Of a stretch of 64,000 bases of DNA, positions 28,653-37,729 are shown piece by piece. Each line of letters begins with the position of its first letter. Position 1 is the stretch's first letter. The stretch lies in NCBI RefSeq assembly GCF_019733355.1, contig NZ_JAIHLQ010000001.1:292988-356987 (forward strand), written 5' to 3'. This DNA comes from Pseudomonas baetica. Lineage in GTDB: Bacteria; Pseudomonadota; Gammaproteobacteria; Pseudomonadales; Pseudomonadaceae. The position numbers and the translations under genes are program-made. Below the pieces are notes generated by a model. It had not been told where the DNA came from, made no database searches, and saw nothing but the letters and a program-made list of their open reading frames with translations.

Positions 28653-29030
28653 ATGACCGAGCTCAAACGCGTCGAACGTATCGAATCCACCCCGTTTCAG
28701 AGCCGTTCCGAACAGAACGTCGAAGGCTGGGAGCGTATCGGCTCGCTGGCCGGCGGCGTGATCATGGTCGGCAAGGGCCTGCGCCGTGGCGGCGTTTTCG
28801 GTTTGATTCAAGTAGCGATCGGCGGTGTGGCCATGGCTCGGGGGATTACCGGGCACAGTTCGGTGAAAAGCCTGTACGAGAAAAGCCGTCAGGACATGAA
28901 TAACGTGCGGGCCAGGATCGAGCGTGCCGGGGAAGAGTTGAGCAAGCTGAAGGCCAATGCCGAGGCGGCGACCAGCACGGCGACGGTGACTGGCAATGAT
29001 TCGGTGAAATCGCCGAAAGCCGGGGGCTGA
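28653..29030 (+). CDS. DUF2892-like inner-membrane protein, 125 aa
   Basis: An N-terminal soluble part, a Gly-rich hydrophobic stretch with two short segments (about residues 30-68: GSLAGGVIMVGKGLRRGGVFG, then LIQVAIGGVAMARGITGHS), and a charged helical C-terminal region. The membrane part resembles DUF2892/YgaP-type segments. ATG 28653 has GGAG seven bases upstream. Function unknown. Confidence 0.7.
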   Translation: MTELKRVERIESTPFQSRSEQNVEGWERIGSLAGGVIMVGKGLRRGGVFGLIQVAIGGVAMARGITGHSSVKSLYEKSRQDMNNVRARIERAGEELSKLKANAEAATSTATVTGNDSVKSPKAGG

Positions 29031-29055
29031 TTCAGGATTTGCTGTGAGGTTACCG

Positions 29056-29140
29056 GCCTCTTCGCGAGCAGGCTCGCTCCCACATTTGATCTGTGTCGAA
29101 CACAAAACCAGTGTGGGAGCGAGCCTGCTCGCGAGTGGCG
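29056..29140. repeat. Paired inverted REP elements (REPIN-like)
   Basis: TTCGCGAGCAGGCTCGCTCC at the left is matched by GGAGCGAGCCTGCTCGCGA at the right, with CACA/TGTG ends. The pair lies between convergent genes. Confidence 0.85.
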
Positions 29141-29143
29141 ATG

Positions 29144-30373
29144 TTACTGAAGTAAAGCGCTATCAAGCACTTTGGAAGACTCGCCCAGAACACGCTCGGC
29201 CAGTTGCACAAACGCCTTGGTACTCACCGTCCCCAGATGCATCGCCCCACGCAACACGTCATCCAGCGAGCGCTTGTTGCGCGTCTTCAAGCGAATCTCG
29301 CCATCGAGCTCCTGCAACATCACCACCGCCCTTGAAACCTGCGCCGGGCTGATCTGTTCGCCGCGCAGCGTCGTGACCTTTGCGCCATCCCCGGCCAATT
29401 TCGCCTGCAAACTCTGATAGCGCTCATCGCTCAAGCCGCCAGCACGGCGCACCAGTTCGATCGCGTAAAACTCGGCAAAACCCTCGCTGATCCAGTCGCT
29501 GCGCTGCTCGTCATTGATTCGTGCGAACACCTGAGCCAACTCACGCACCAGCGCGCTGCTGCCACTCTCGCTGACCAACGGCAAACGCGTGTTGAGATAG
29601 ATCGACTCGTGCGCGCCCAGGCTGCCGCGCCACATCGGATCGCTGGCGCCGACGACCAACAGTTTGGCCGGATGGCGCGGATACAGCGCCTGCACTTGCG
29701 GCCAGACAAACGTCAGCAACGTCAGCACGTCCATCCGGCGCATCCCCAGCCCTTGCGGCGAAGCCACGGTGACTTCGGTTTCACCCAACCGGGTGCGACG
29801 GCTGCCGAGGTGGCCGGCCAGCATCCAACCGGTCGGGCGGTCGAACAGGCGTGATGGATTGTCGATGCGGAATTTGTTCTTGCCGATGCGTGGCCAGGCG
29901 GTTTCGATGCTTTTCCAGCCGTCGGGCAATTCAAATTGAAGGCGCGAGACCAGTTCGGTGCCGTCCTGTTGGTCCAGCTTGGCCGGCGGCACCAAATCGT
30001 CACCGCGCATCAATGCCCAAGTTGACGTCATGCGAGTGTCGAAGCTGCCGTTCTTGCGGCCGTGGCTGATGCGCACGCGATAGGTCAGGCTGGCCTTTTC
30101 GCTCGTCGGACGCCAGACTCCGCGCGCCTGCTTGCCCGGCGTCAGTTGCCATTGGCCATCGGCCTTGAAGTCGCTGTAATGGCTGCCGTCGCCGAGGTCG
30201 AAATCGAGGCTGCGCACAACAGCGCCCTTGGCCAGGGTCAAACGCACCTCAGCCTGATCGCTTTTTGGCAACAAGCGAACGTGATAATCCAGGTCGACTT
30301 TCTTCGCCGCCCACACCGGCGCGCTCAACGCCAGCAGCCCGGCGATCAACGCCCGCCGCATTCCCACAGCCAT
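29144..30373 (-). CDS. Exported metallopeptidase-like protein without the zinc motif, 409 aa
   Basis: ATG 30373 has AAGGAG five bases upstream and gives a signal peptide ending SAPVWAA. The mature part has an N-terminal beta domain and a C-terminal helical domain with the M1/M61-type pattern SDWISEGFAEFYAIELV. Where peptidases have HExxH, this protein has VRELAQVF: both zinc His are replaced (Arg and Gln). It therefore probably is a non-catalytic periplasmic protein. No operon partner; ycgN lies 35 bases upstream on the same strand. Confidence 0.72.
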   Translation of the reverse strand: MAVGMRRALIAGLLALSAPVWAAKKVDLDYHVRLLPKSDQAEVRLTLAKGAVVRSLDFDLGDGSHYSDFKADGQWQLTPGKQARGVWRPTSEKASLTYRVRISHGRKNGSFDTRMTSTWALMRGDDLVPPAKLDQQDGTELVSRLQFELPDGWKSIETAWPRIGKNKFRIDNPSRLFDRPTGWMLAGHLGSRRTRLGETEVTVASPQGLGMRRMDVLTLLTFVWPQVQALYPRHPAKLLVVGASDPMWRGSLGAHESIYLNTRLPLVSESGSSALVRELAQVFARINDEQRSDWISEGFAEFYAIELVRRAGGLSDERYQSLQAKLAGDGAKVTTLRGEQISPAQVSRAVVMLQELDGEIRLKTRNKRSLDDVLRGAMHLGTVSTKAFVQLAERVLGESSKVLDSALLQ

Positions 30374-30408
30374 ACACACTCCTTGTTGAAACTTGAATCC
30401 GTGGACGC

Positions 30409-30858
30409 TTAGCCGGCCCGAAAAATCAGATGATCTTCCCAGTCGTCTTCCGGCACGCTGCCTTCGGCGAGCATGCGCCCGGATTGGGAAATCCGCTCGT
30501 GGTGCACCGCATCGCGATCACCGCACACCAGGTGATGCCATAACGGCAGATCCTTGCCCTCGCTGACCAGCCGATAACCGCAGGTCGGCGGCAACCATTT
30601 GAACGCTTCGGCCTGCCCCGGCGTGAGCTGGATGCAGTCCGGGACAAACTTGATGCGATTCGGATAATCGCTGCACTGGCAGGTTTTCAGATCCAGCAGT
30701 TTGCAGGCGATGCGCGTGTAATAGACGCTGTTGTCTTCCTCATCCTCAAGCTTTTGCAGGCAGCACAGGCCACAGCCGTCGCACAGCGATTCCCATTCCT
30801 CGTGATCCAGTTGATCGAGGGTTTTGCGTTTCCAGAACGGTTCGACTTTGGCGGCCAT
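30409..30858 (-). CDS. YcgN family cysteine-cluster protein, 149 aa
   Basis: UPF0260/YcgN type: [12 protein letters not shown] near residue 23 and further Cys in [11 protein letters not shown] and CGDR make a CxxCxxCC metal-binding cluster. Such clusters coordinate Zn or Fe-S. ATG 30858 fits the family. The biochemical role is unknown. In pseudomonads ycgN, ycgL and rnd tend to lie close together, as here. Confidence 0.88.
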   Translation of the reverse strand: MAAKVEPFWKRKTLDQLDHEEWESLCDGCGLCCLQKLEDEEDNSVYYTRIACKLLDLKTCQCSDYPNRIKFVPDCIQLTPGQAEAFKWLPPTCGYRLVSEGKDLPLWHHLVCGDRDAVHHERISQSGRMLAEGSVPEDDWEDHLIFRAG

Positions 30859-31021
30859 GGCTCAAGCATCAACATCAGGTGGTGAAAAGGCCGCCAGTCT
30901 AGTGCCAGCGGGCTTGCGGGCCAAGCGCTGGCGACTGTCGGTAAAACGCGCTTGTCAGCCCAAGCGCCGCCCAGTAGGGTTTTGCCTCGCTTCTTTTAAA
31001 AACGTAGCCAGGAATTTCTTG

Positions 31022-31615
31022 ATGAGTGCCAACCCTCGCGTTGCCGATTACGCCATTCACCCGCAATTCACCGATCGCTGGTCGCCCCGCGCCTTTACCG
31101 GCGAAGCGATCCCGGAAGAAACCCTGCTGAGCTTTTTCGAAGCCGCACGCTGGGCGCCGTCGGCCTACAACTCGCAGCCATGGCGTTTTCTCTACGCGCG
31201 CCGCGATACACCGAACTGGGAGCGCTATCTGGGCCTGCTCAACGAATTCAACCGCAGTTGGGCGCAACATGCCTCGGCGCTGGTGATCGTCATGTCCAAA
31301 ACCACCTTCACCGCCCCCGGCGCGACTGAAGAAACCCCGGCACTGTGGAGCACTTTCGATACGGGCTCAGCGTGGGGCCATCTGGCGCTGCAAGCGAGCA
31401 TCAGCGGTTGGCACACCCATGGCATGGCCGGTTTTGATCAGGAACTGACCCGCCAGGAGCTGAACATTCCAGAAGGTTACGCACTGCACGCCGCCGTGGC
31501 GGTGGGCAAGCTGGGGGACAAGGCGACCCTGGCCGATTACCTGCAAGCACGCGAGGAGCCTAGCCCACGTCGTCCGCTGAGCGAACTGGCGGCTGAAGGT
31601 GACTTCACCCTCTAA
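31022..31615 (+). CDS. Nitroreductase-family flavoprotein, 197 aa
   Basis: FMN-binding nitroreductase fold: RWSPRAFTGEAIPEETL at the start, the conserved AARWAPSAYNSQPWRF segment, and a C-terminal VAVGKLGD loop. ATG 31022 has AGGA eight bases upstream. The family reduces quinones, nitro compounds or other substrates with NAD(P)H; the physiological one is not evident. Confidence 0.87.
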   Translation: MSANPRVADYAIHPQFTDRWSPRAFTGEAIPEETLLSFFEAARWAPSAYNSQPWRFLYARRDTPNWERYLGLLNEFNRSWAQHASALVIVMSKTTFTAPGATEETPALWSTFDTGSAWGHLALQASISGWHTHGMAGFDQELTRQELNIPEGYALHAAVAVGKLGDKATLADYLQAREEPSPRRPLSELAAEGDFTL

Positions 31616-31632
31616 GCGGTACCACAAAACAA

Positions 31633-31724
31633 CAGTGGGAGCAGGCTAGCTCGCGAAGAGGGCGTTTCAGTCAACGTTTCTGGTGACTGAAACACCGCTT
31701 TCTCGAGCAGGCCCGCTCCCACTA
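31633..31724. repeat. Paired inverted REP elements (REPIN-like)
   Basis: AGTGGGAGCAGGCTAGCTCGCGA at the left (core GCAGGCTAGCTCGCGA) is matched by TCTCGAGCAGGCCCGCTCCCACT at the right; the inner GTTTCAGT / ACTGAAAC extends the stem. It lies between convergent genes. Confidence 0.85.
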
Positions 31725-31739
31725 TTGGATCGGGGAAAC

Positions 31740-32672
31740 TCAATAGCCGCGGTTGAAATCCACTTCCCCGCGCAACGCCTCACCGGCCTGATACGCCCGC
31801 AGGTTGTCGACAAACAACTGCACCATCAACGCTGGTGAAGTCGGCGCCGAGCTGTGGCCGGTCAGCAACAAGCCCCACGCCGTCCAGAATGGATGACGTT
31901 GCGGCAACGGCTCCTGCCGGCAGACGTCGATCACCGCGCCCGCCAGATGCCCTTCCTTCAGGGCCTCCACCAGATCCGCATCGACCACCGCGACACCGCG
32001 CCCGGCATTGATGAACAACCCGGTCGATTTGAATTGCTTGAACAGCGCCGCGTCGTAGATATCGTGGGTGTGTTCGGTGTTGGGCAACAGGTTGACCACG
32101 TAATCCACTTCGCCTACCAGCCGTGGCAAATCGGCCATCGAGCCCACTTCGACAAACGGCGCCTGCTCCCGGGCGCTGCTGGCAATACCGTACAACTCGA
32201 CGCCAAACGGCCGCAGGAACTGCGCCACGCTCAGGCCGATGTCGCCGGTGCCGACAATCAGCACCTTGCGTCCGACCAGACTCTGGCCCGTGCGGTTGTC
32301 CCACTTGCGCTCGACCTGGCTGACCAGACGCGCCAACACTTCGCGTTCGTGGCCGAGCATGTAAGTCAGCACGTATTCGGCCATCACCTGACCAAAAATT
32401 CCCACCGCGCGGGTCAAGCGGTAATCGCGGCGCAAGCCATCAGCCAGCAGTGGCGTGATACCGGCCCAGGTCGATTGCAGCCATTGGGGTTGATGGCCCT
32501 GACGCAACAGGGTCGCCAGCAGATCCGGCTGCCCCAGCCAAACCGGACAATCGGTGGCCTGACGAGCCAGTTCAGCGGAGTCGCCGCTGGTCAGTACTTC
32601 GAGCTCCGGCGCTGCCTGACGCAGCAGCCGGGCGTATATCGCGTGGTCGTGTTCAGCAATCAGAACGCGCAT
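31740..32672 (-). CDS. D-2-hydroxyacid dehydrogenase, 310 aa
   Basis: NAD(P)-binding motif VGTGDIGLSVAQFL at about residues 140-153, the LLPNTEHTHDIYD segment and the catalytic Arg-Glu-His region: INAGRGVAVVDAD, CRQEPLP and a late His (TGHSSAP). It resembles glyoxylate/hydroxypyruvate reductases of the GhrA subfamily. ATG 32672 is used instead of TTG two codons earlier. Substrate not determinable. Confidence 0.9.
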   Translation of the reverse strand: MRVLIAEHDHAIYARLLRQAAPELEVLTSGDSAELARQATDCPVWLGQPDLLATLLRQGHQPQWLQSTWAGITPLLADGLRRDYRLTRAVGIFGQVMAEYVLTYMLGHEREVLARLVSQVERKWDNRTGQSLVGRKVLIVGTGDIGLSVAQFLRPFGVELYGIASSAREQAPFVEVGSMADLPRLVGEVDYVVNLLPNTEHTHDIYDAALFKQFKSTGLFINAGRGVAVVDADLVEALKEGHLAGAVIDVCRQEPLPQRHPFWTAWGLLLTGHSSAPTSPALMVQLFVDNLRAYQAGEALRGEVDFNRGY

Positions 32673-32777
32673 CTTCAAACCTTTCGCAAACCGTGCAGAA
32701 AACCGCCGTATTTCGGGCGGTCATCGCGGTAAAAACAGTTCCAGGGTTACCAGAGGCCCAGAACAGGGCCCCGCCAA

Positions 32778-33071
32778 TCAGATCGGGTCGTTGCGTCGCA
32801 GCAACTCTTCAGGCAAGTGTTCGATGTACTCATCCTCAGCCGGCGGCATTTGCAAGTGATAGCCCTGCTTTTCGAGGTTTTCCAGGACCACAACGATGTC
32901 TTCGCTGGCCAGTTTGCGCTCGGGTGACAGCACCAGATCGAAAGCATGTTTGGCTTTGCCGAAGGCCAGCATCAGCGCTTCGGGCACTTGTTCAAGTGCA
33001 TCGCTTTTGAGCACATAAAGGTACATGCCGCTGCGCTTGGAGCTTTGGTAAATGGAGCAAATACGTTTCAA
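32778..33071 (-). CDS. YcgL domain protein, 97 aa
   Basis: Complete YcgL/UPF0745 domain: [20 protein letters not shown] at the start and [10 protein letters not shown] at the end. It overlaps the rnd stop by 4 bases (ATGA), so it is translated from the rnd message. The biochemical role is unknown; in several pseudomonads it is conserved directly downstream of rnd. Confidence 0.9.
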   Translation of the reverse strand: MKRICSIYQSSKRSGMYLYVLKSDALEQVPEALMLAFGKAKHAFDLVLSPERKLASEDIVVVLENLEKQGYHLQMPPAEDEYIEHLPEELLRRNDPI

Positions 33072-34201
33072 GGCTGTTCTCCGGCGGTGGCCAGGCTGTC
33101 GAGCAGCTTCTGACCCATGAGTTCGCGGCGCCAGCCACGCAGCGACTCAGGTAATTGGTAAGGGCCCTCGGGGAAACCGCTCTTGAGCAGTGCTTCGAGG
33201 GTTTTCTTGCGCAGCATCAGTTCTGGCGCGATGTTCAGGCGTTCAGCTTCGGCCTGACCGAGCGCGCGCAATTGCTTGATCAACGTAGCCGCTTCGATCG
33301 GCAACGGTTCCGGCACCGCAGGCGGCCATTGATCGGGGCCCACACTGCCAGAGCGTTTGATCAGATCAAGTAGAAATTCGCCGTCCTGACGCACGGTACG
33401 CGGGTGCATGTCTTCGATCTTGCCCAGCGCACTCAAAGAGTCCGGTTGCGTACGGGCCAGCGGCCACAGCGAATGCTCACGCACAACGCGGTTGCGCGGC
33501 AGGTCTCGGGCGCGGGCTTCGCGCTCGCGCCAGGCACACAGTTCACGCAGCACGGCCAGTTGCGCGCGGGACAGTTTCCACGCCAGTTTGGCCTCGCGAT
33601 ACACCTCGTATGGATCGGTTTCCCGACGCAGGTTGGCAACCAGCTCGGCGCCGTCCTCCAGAACCCAGTTGAATTTGTCGTCAGACAGTTTCGGACGCAG
33701 CTGGACGAAAACCTCCGCCAGATGCACGGCATCTTCGGCGGCATAGCTGATTTGTGTCTCGGACAACGGTCGCTGCAACCAATCGGAGCGGGTTTCACCT
33801 TTGGGCAGTTCGATGCCGAGCACGGCCTGCACGAGCCGCGAGTAGCCCATCGAGAAACCGAGGTTCAAGTAAGCCGCGGCCAGTTGGGTATCGAACAGCG
33901 GCGCCGGCATGCTGCCGGTCAGGCGCAACAGGACTTCGAGGTCTTCGCTGCACGCATGCAAAACCTTGAGTACCGCCGGATTTTCCAGTAACGCGGCCAG
34001 CGGTTGCCAGGCGTTGATGGTCAGCGGATCAATCAGGTAGGCGCGTTTGCCGTCACCCACCTGCAACAGGCCGGCAATCGGGTAGAAGGTGTCGACCCGC
34101 ATGAATTCGGTGTCGAGGGCCACGAAAGGCAGTTGCTGCCACTCGGCGCAAAATTGCGCGAGGCTTTCGTTGTCGCGAATCCAGTGAATATCGATGGCCA
34201 C
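33068..34201 (-). CDS. rnd: Ribonuclease D, 377 aa
   Basis: DEDD-type 3'-5' exonuclease domain with the first acidic pair in VALDTEFMR, the second Asp after [10 protein letters not shown] and the third set in [14 protein letters not shown], followed by an HRDC domain (about residues 205-290) and a C-terminal helical domain. GTG 34201 is the start: AAGGGAGA precedes it by 5 bases and the family begins [10 protein letters not shown]; the frame is open upstream to 34456 but that part overlaps the end of eptA. It trims tRNA 3' ends. Confidence 0.94.
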   Translation of the reverse strand: MAIDIHWIRDNESLAQFCAEWQQLPFVALDTEFMRVDTFYPIAGLLQVGDGKRAYLIDPLTINAWQPLAALLENPAVLKVLHACSEDLEVLLRLTGSMPAPLFDTQLAAAYLNLGFSMGYSRLVQAVLGIELPKGETRSDWLQRPLSETQISYAAEDAVHLAEVFVQLRPKLSDDKFNWVLEDGAELVANLRRETDPYEVYREAKLAWKLSRAQLAVLRELCAWREREARARDLPRNRVVREHSLWPLARTQPDSLSALGKIEDMHPRTVRQDGEFLLDLIKRSGSVGPDQWPPAVPEPLPIEAATLIKQLRALGQAEAERLNIAPELMLRKKTLEALLKSGFPEGPYQLPESLRGWRRELMGQKLLDSLATAGEQP

Positions 34202-34329
34202 ACGGCTCTCCCTTGAAGAATGGCGCGCAGTATATATCGCCACTGGCGATTTACGCGCCTGCGAAGGACAAGAGCTGTAACGAAATGTCCTGCCAAACAG
34301 CAAGAATAGTCTGATAGAGGAAGCAGGCA

Positions 34330-34355
34330 GGCCCGTCGTATCAGGACAACGGGCC
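34330..34355 (-). terminator. Inverted repeat after eptA
   Basis: GGCCCGT (34330-34336) and ACGGGCC (34349-34355) form a 7-bp stem ten bases beyond the eptA stop. No T run follows, so termination is uncertain. Confidence 0.4.
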
Positions 34356-34364
34356 CGAAACTGC

Positions 34365-36014
34365 TCAGTCCTTGGCCAACACGCCATCAATCCCTGCGCC
34401 ACGGCAACCGGCAAACATGTCCAGGCCCGGCTGATAAACCTTGCTGCGTACTTCAAGCAAGCCGAGCATCGAGTGAAACAGGTTGTCCTGACTCAACGGT
34501 TTGTCTCGGTTCATTTGCAGGCAGTGAGTATCGACCGAATAAGCCTTCTGATAACTGTCAGAGAACCACGCCAGCATCGCCACATGTTTCTGTTGCTCCG
34601 GCGCCAGCATGTAAGGCGTGCCGTGCAGGAACAAATTGTATTCGCCCAATGACTCGCCGTGATCCGACAGGTACAACATGGCGGTATCAACCTTGTCCTG
34701 ATTGGCGCGCAGTACATCGATCAGGCTCGACAACACATGGTCGGTGTAAACCAGCGTGTTGTCGTAACCATTGACGATACTTTCTCGGCTGCAATTGTTC
34801 AGCGCGTTACTTTCACAGACGGGTGTGAAGTGTTCGTACTCCTTCGGATAGCGCTTGAAGTATTCCGGGCCATGACTGCCCATCTGATGCAGGACCAACA
34901 CAGTGTCCTTGTCCAGATGATCGATAAAGCCTTGCAGACCTTGCAGCAGGATTTCATCACGGCATTCGCTGTTGGCGCACAGCGCCGGGTCTTTGAGGTT
35001 GCTGACATCCTGCAGCGTGACCCGATCGCAAGTGCCTTTGCAGCCAGACTGGTTATCGCGCCAGATCACGTCGATACCGGCACGCTTGAGCACGTCGAGC
35101 AGGCCTTCTTCGTTCTTGGCCTTGCTGGCGTCGTAATCCTTGCGGTCCATGTTGGAAAACATGCACGGCACCGAGACCGCCGTTTCAGTGCCGCAGGAAT
35201 GTACGTCGGTGAACGCGATCAGCCCGGCTTCCTTGTCCAGTTTTGGCGTGGTGTCACGGTTATAACCCAGGATGCCGAAGTTCTCCGCCCGGGCACTTTC
35301 CCCCACGACCAGCACGGTCAGGGATTTGCGTGGCTGTACTTTCAAGTCCGGATTGCGTTGGGCGTCCTCGCCGATCTTGACGAACGGCTGGTGCGCCGAG
35401 GCTACTTGCTCACGCAGGTAACCGGCTGACGCGCCAATGTAGTTGCTCGGCACCAGCATCAAGTGCAATTCATGATGATTGCGAAACAGCGAGGAAAGCC
35501 CCTGATAGTTGGCCAGTGCAACCCCACCGATCACGGCAGCCGATACGAAACTGACAATAACTTTGCTGAACAACTCGCGATGCCAGCGACGATAGTTGAC
35601 CGGCACTTTCCACAACAACCAGGAAGGCAACACACCAAGAAACAGCAAGTAAGCAAACAACTTCAACGACAGCAGATCACGAACTTCCGTGGCATTGGTT
35701 TCGGCGAAGTTACGAAGCATACCCGCATCAATCATGACGCCATACTGACTCATGAAATAAGCCACACCGGCACTGATCAAGAACATCAGTGTCAGAATCG
35801 GCTTAAGCAGCGGACGAAAGGCGAGAAAGGTCAGCACGATGTTGAACGCGGCAAGGATCATCACGCCGAAAGCCACGCGCATGGCAACGCCGTTGCCATC
35901 TGCGGCTGTGATCTCGACCAGGTGCTGCCAGAGCACAAAATTGAAACCGATCAACAGAAAGGCACTGGCAATCAACGTCACCCACTCCGGGCGCACGGAA
36001 TTTAACTTCAACAT
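34365..36014 (-). CDS. eptA: Phosphoethanolamine-lipid A transferase EptA, 549 aa
   Basis: Five N-terminal membrane helices (to about residue 175) and a periplasmic sulfatase-fold domain. Metal ligand Glu239 in VGESARAENFG, nucleophile Thr278 in CGTETAVSVPC, and DHGESLGEYN late in the domain match MCR/EptA enzymes. They move phosphoethanolamine to lipid A phosphates and lower affinity for cationic peptides such as colistin. Intrinsic chromosomal copies are common in Pseudomonas; nothing suggests acquisition. Two TTTTTCAC boxes lie upstream, which suggests ColRS control. Confidence 0.95.
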   Translation of the reverse strand: MLKLNSVRPEWVTLIASAFLLIGFNFVLWQHLVEITAADGNGVAMRVAFGVMILAAFNIVLTFLAFRPLLKPILTLMFLISAGVAYFMSQYGVMIDAGMLRNFAETNATEVRDLLSLKLFAYLLFLGVLPSWLLWKVPVNYRRWHRELFSKVIVSFVSAAVIGGVALANYQGLSSLFRNHHELHLMLVPSNYIGASAGYLREQVASAHQPFVKIGEDAQRNPDLKVQPRKSLTVLVVGESARAENFGILGYNRDTTPKLDKEAGLIAFTDVHSCGTETAVSVPCMFSNMDRKDYDASKAKNEEGLLDVLKRAGIDVIWRDNQSGCKGTCDRVTLQDVSNLKDPALCANSECRDEILLQGLQGFIDHLDKDTVLVLHQMGSHGPEYFKRYPKEYEHFTPVCESNALNNCSRESIVNGYDNTLVYTDHVLSSLIDVLRANQDKVDTAMLYLSDHGESLGEYNLFLHGTPYMLAPEQQKHVAMLAWFSDSYQKAYSVDTHCLQMNRDKPLSQDNLFHSMLGLLEVRSKVYQPGLDMFAGCRGAGIDGVLAKD

Positions 36015-36046
36015 AGTGGTGGGTTATTCCTGAAAAGAAGAGCCCC

Positions 36047-36120
36047 GGTTAATTGTGAAAAATTCATTAACCAAGGCCTGCCAAACTGTAGACAGGCAAC
36101 CATCAATTTTTCGTGAAAAA
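36047..36120 (-). promoter_or_regulatory. Two ColR-like boxes and a 26-bp inverted repeat upstream of eptA
   Basis: On the minus strand TTTTTCAC occurs at 36062-36055 and again at 36120-36113, 58 bp apart. The ColR consensus I recall from P. putida ends in TTTTTCAC, preceded by two pyrimidines, N and A; the proximal box fits most of that, the distal box less so. The proximal box sits inside a perfect inverted repeat GGTTAAT-N12-ATTAACC (36047-36072). Confidence 0.55.
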
Positions 36121-36207
36121 GACGCCAACGAATAGTTAGGGCGTGGTAATAAGTCAACATCCGTAAAGTATTTGAGAGTGGTTCAGATTTGCTTCTGTTC
36201 TTTGCTC

Positions 36208-36243
36208 GCTACCCCTGTGGGCGCGAGCAAGCCCGTTGAGGGG
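36208..36243. repeat. Single degenerate REP element
   Basis: ACCCCTGTGGGCGCGAGCAAGCCCGTTGAGGGG holds one REP core (GCGAGCAAGCCCG) flanked by CCCCT/AGGGG. It has no partner copy. The remaining sequence between the divergent eptA and MFS genes is AT-rich and holds the boxes described at 36047-36120. Confidence 0.6.
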
Positions 36244-36347
36244 GATTCGCGGTTATCGAATATTTAAATACTGCAGCGGATTTTCTGGTTTGCCCGCACC
36301 GAGTGGCCACGCGCCTAATCCTCAGCCCTGATATCAAAGGCCTGACG

Positions 36348-37532
36348 ATGGAAAATATCCGCACCACCTCCCGCCCCGCCGTCGGGCTAATGCTCGCGAT
36401 CATTCTGGTCGCCCTCAATCTGCGACCGTCGATGGCAGCCGTCGGGCCACTGCTTTCGGCGATTCGCGGCGACATCCCGTTGAGCTTCAGCCTCGCGTCG
36501 TTGCTGACCATGTTGCCGGTGATGACCATGGGAATGGCGATGTTTTTCGGTATCGGTATCAGTCAGCGCCTGGGTGAACAGCGCACGGTGCTGCTGTCGC
36601 TGCTGATCATTGCTATGGCGACGCTGTCACGACTGTTTATCGACTCGGCTGGCGACCTGATTGTCAGCGCCATGTTGGCGGGCATCGGCATCGCGCTGAT
36701 TCAGGCGTTGATGCCGGCGCTGATCAAATCGCGCTTCGCCGACAACGTGGCGCTGTGCATGGGCTTGTATGTCACCTCGATCATGGGCGGCGCGGCGATT
36801 GCGGCCTCATTCGCGCCACTGGTGAGGGTACAAACCGGTAGCTGGCGCCTGGGCTTGGCCATTTGGGCGGCGCTGGCGCTGCTGGCGTTCGTGTTCTGGT
36901 GGTCGCAACGCAGGTCACTGCCAAACACCATGACGGGGGCGGCGAGAAACGAATCGTTTTTCTCCAATGCTCGCGCCTGGTTACTCGCAATCTTCTTCGG
37001 TCTGGGAACAGCGTCCTACACCTGTGTACTCGCTTGGCTGGCACCGTACTACGTGGAAAAAGGCTGGAGCGAACAAAACGCAGGGCTGTTGTTAGGTTTT
37101 CTGACGGCCATGGAGGTCATTTCCGGACTCATAGTCCCGGCTATCGCTAATCGCAGCCGTGATCGGCGCGTGGTACTGATGGCGCTGCTCGGCCTGATCA
37201 TCGCCGGTTTCTGCGGGCTGATCCTCATCCCGCAACACCTCAGCCTGCTGTGGCCGTGCCTGTTGGGCCTGGGCATTGGCGGGTTGTTTCCGATGAGCCT
37301 GATCGTCGCCCTCGACCACCTCGACAACCCGCAGCGCGCCGGTGGCCTCACCGCATTCGTGCAAGGCATTGGTTATCTGATTGCCGGCCTCTCACCATTA
37401 CTGGCCGGGATGGTCCGCGATCAACTGGGCAGCTTCGAATGGGCCTGGGGGGCGCTGACGGCCATGATGGTGGTCATGCTGCTGATGGTGTTGCGTTTCG
37501 ACCCCCGGCATTACCAACGACATATCCGGTGA
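36348..37532 (+). CDS. MFS transporter, CynX/NimT type, 394 aa
   Basis: Twelve hydrophobic segments, with NLRPSMAAVGPLLSAIR just after helix 1 as in cyanate/nitroimidazole (CynX/NimT) carriers. ATG 36348 (MENIRTTSRP) is preferred to the frame start at 36303, which adds 15 codons unlike the family. It is divergent from eptA and upstream of a LysR gene on the same strand. Substrate unknown. Confidence 0.85.
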   Translation: MENIRTTSRPAVGLMLAIILVALNLRPSMAAVGPLLSAIRGDIPLSFSLASLLTMLPVMTMGMAMFFGIGISQRLGEQRTVLLSLLIIAMATLSRLFIDSAGDLIVSAMLAGIGIALIQALMPALIKSRFADNVALCMGLYVTSIMGGAAIAASFAPLVRVQTGSWRLGLAIWAALALLAFVFWWSQRRSLPNTMTGAARNESFFSNARAWLLAIFFGLGTASYTCVLAWLAPYYVEKGWSEQNAGLLLGFLTAMEVISGLIVPAIANRSRDRRVVLMALLGLIIAGFCGLILIPQHLSLLWPCLLGLGIGGLFPMSLIVALDHLDNPQRAGGLTAFVQGIGYLIAGLSPLLAGMVRDQLGSFEWAWGALTAMMVVMLLMVLRFDPRHYQRHIR

Positions 37533-37729
37533 CCGCAAGCACGCAGTAACTGAAGGCTTCTGGCCATGTTTTAGCGCTTTGTCGGACGACGTCGTGTTGC
37601 TAAAACTTTCTGTCCCACAACTGTCCGTGAAATATCCTACAGGGCTTTCTCCTGGCACCATCGTTCCGCTAGGATCGTTCGCACACGTTTGCGCGGATTC
37701 AGCGCAAGGAGCACAGCGAGACAGAACGG

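Noticed and set aside
27931..29140. Repeated inverted units that could be mistaken for a CRISPR array
   Set aside because: They are separated by whole genes and are inverted pairs with the REP core, not regularly spaced direct repeats with spacers; no cas gene is present.
34365..36014. eptA as an acquired colistin-resistance gene (mcr-like)
   Set aside because: No mobile element flanks it, and base composition and neighbours are those of the chromosome; intrinsic EptA is common in Pseudomonas.
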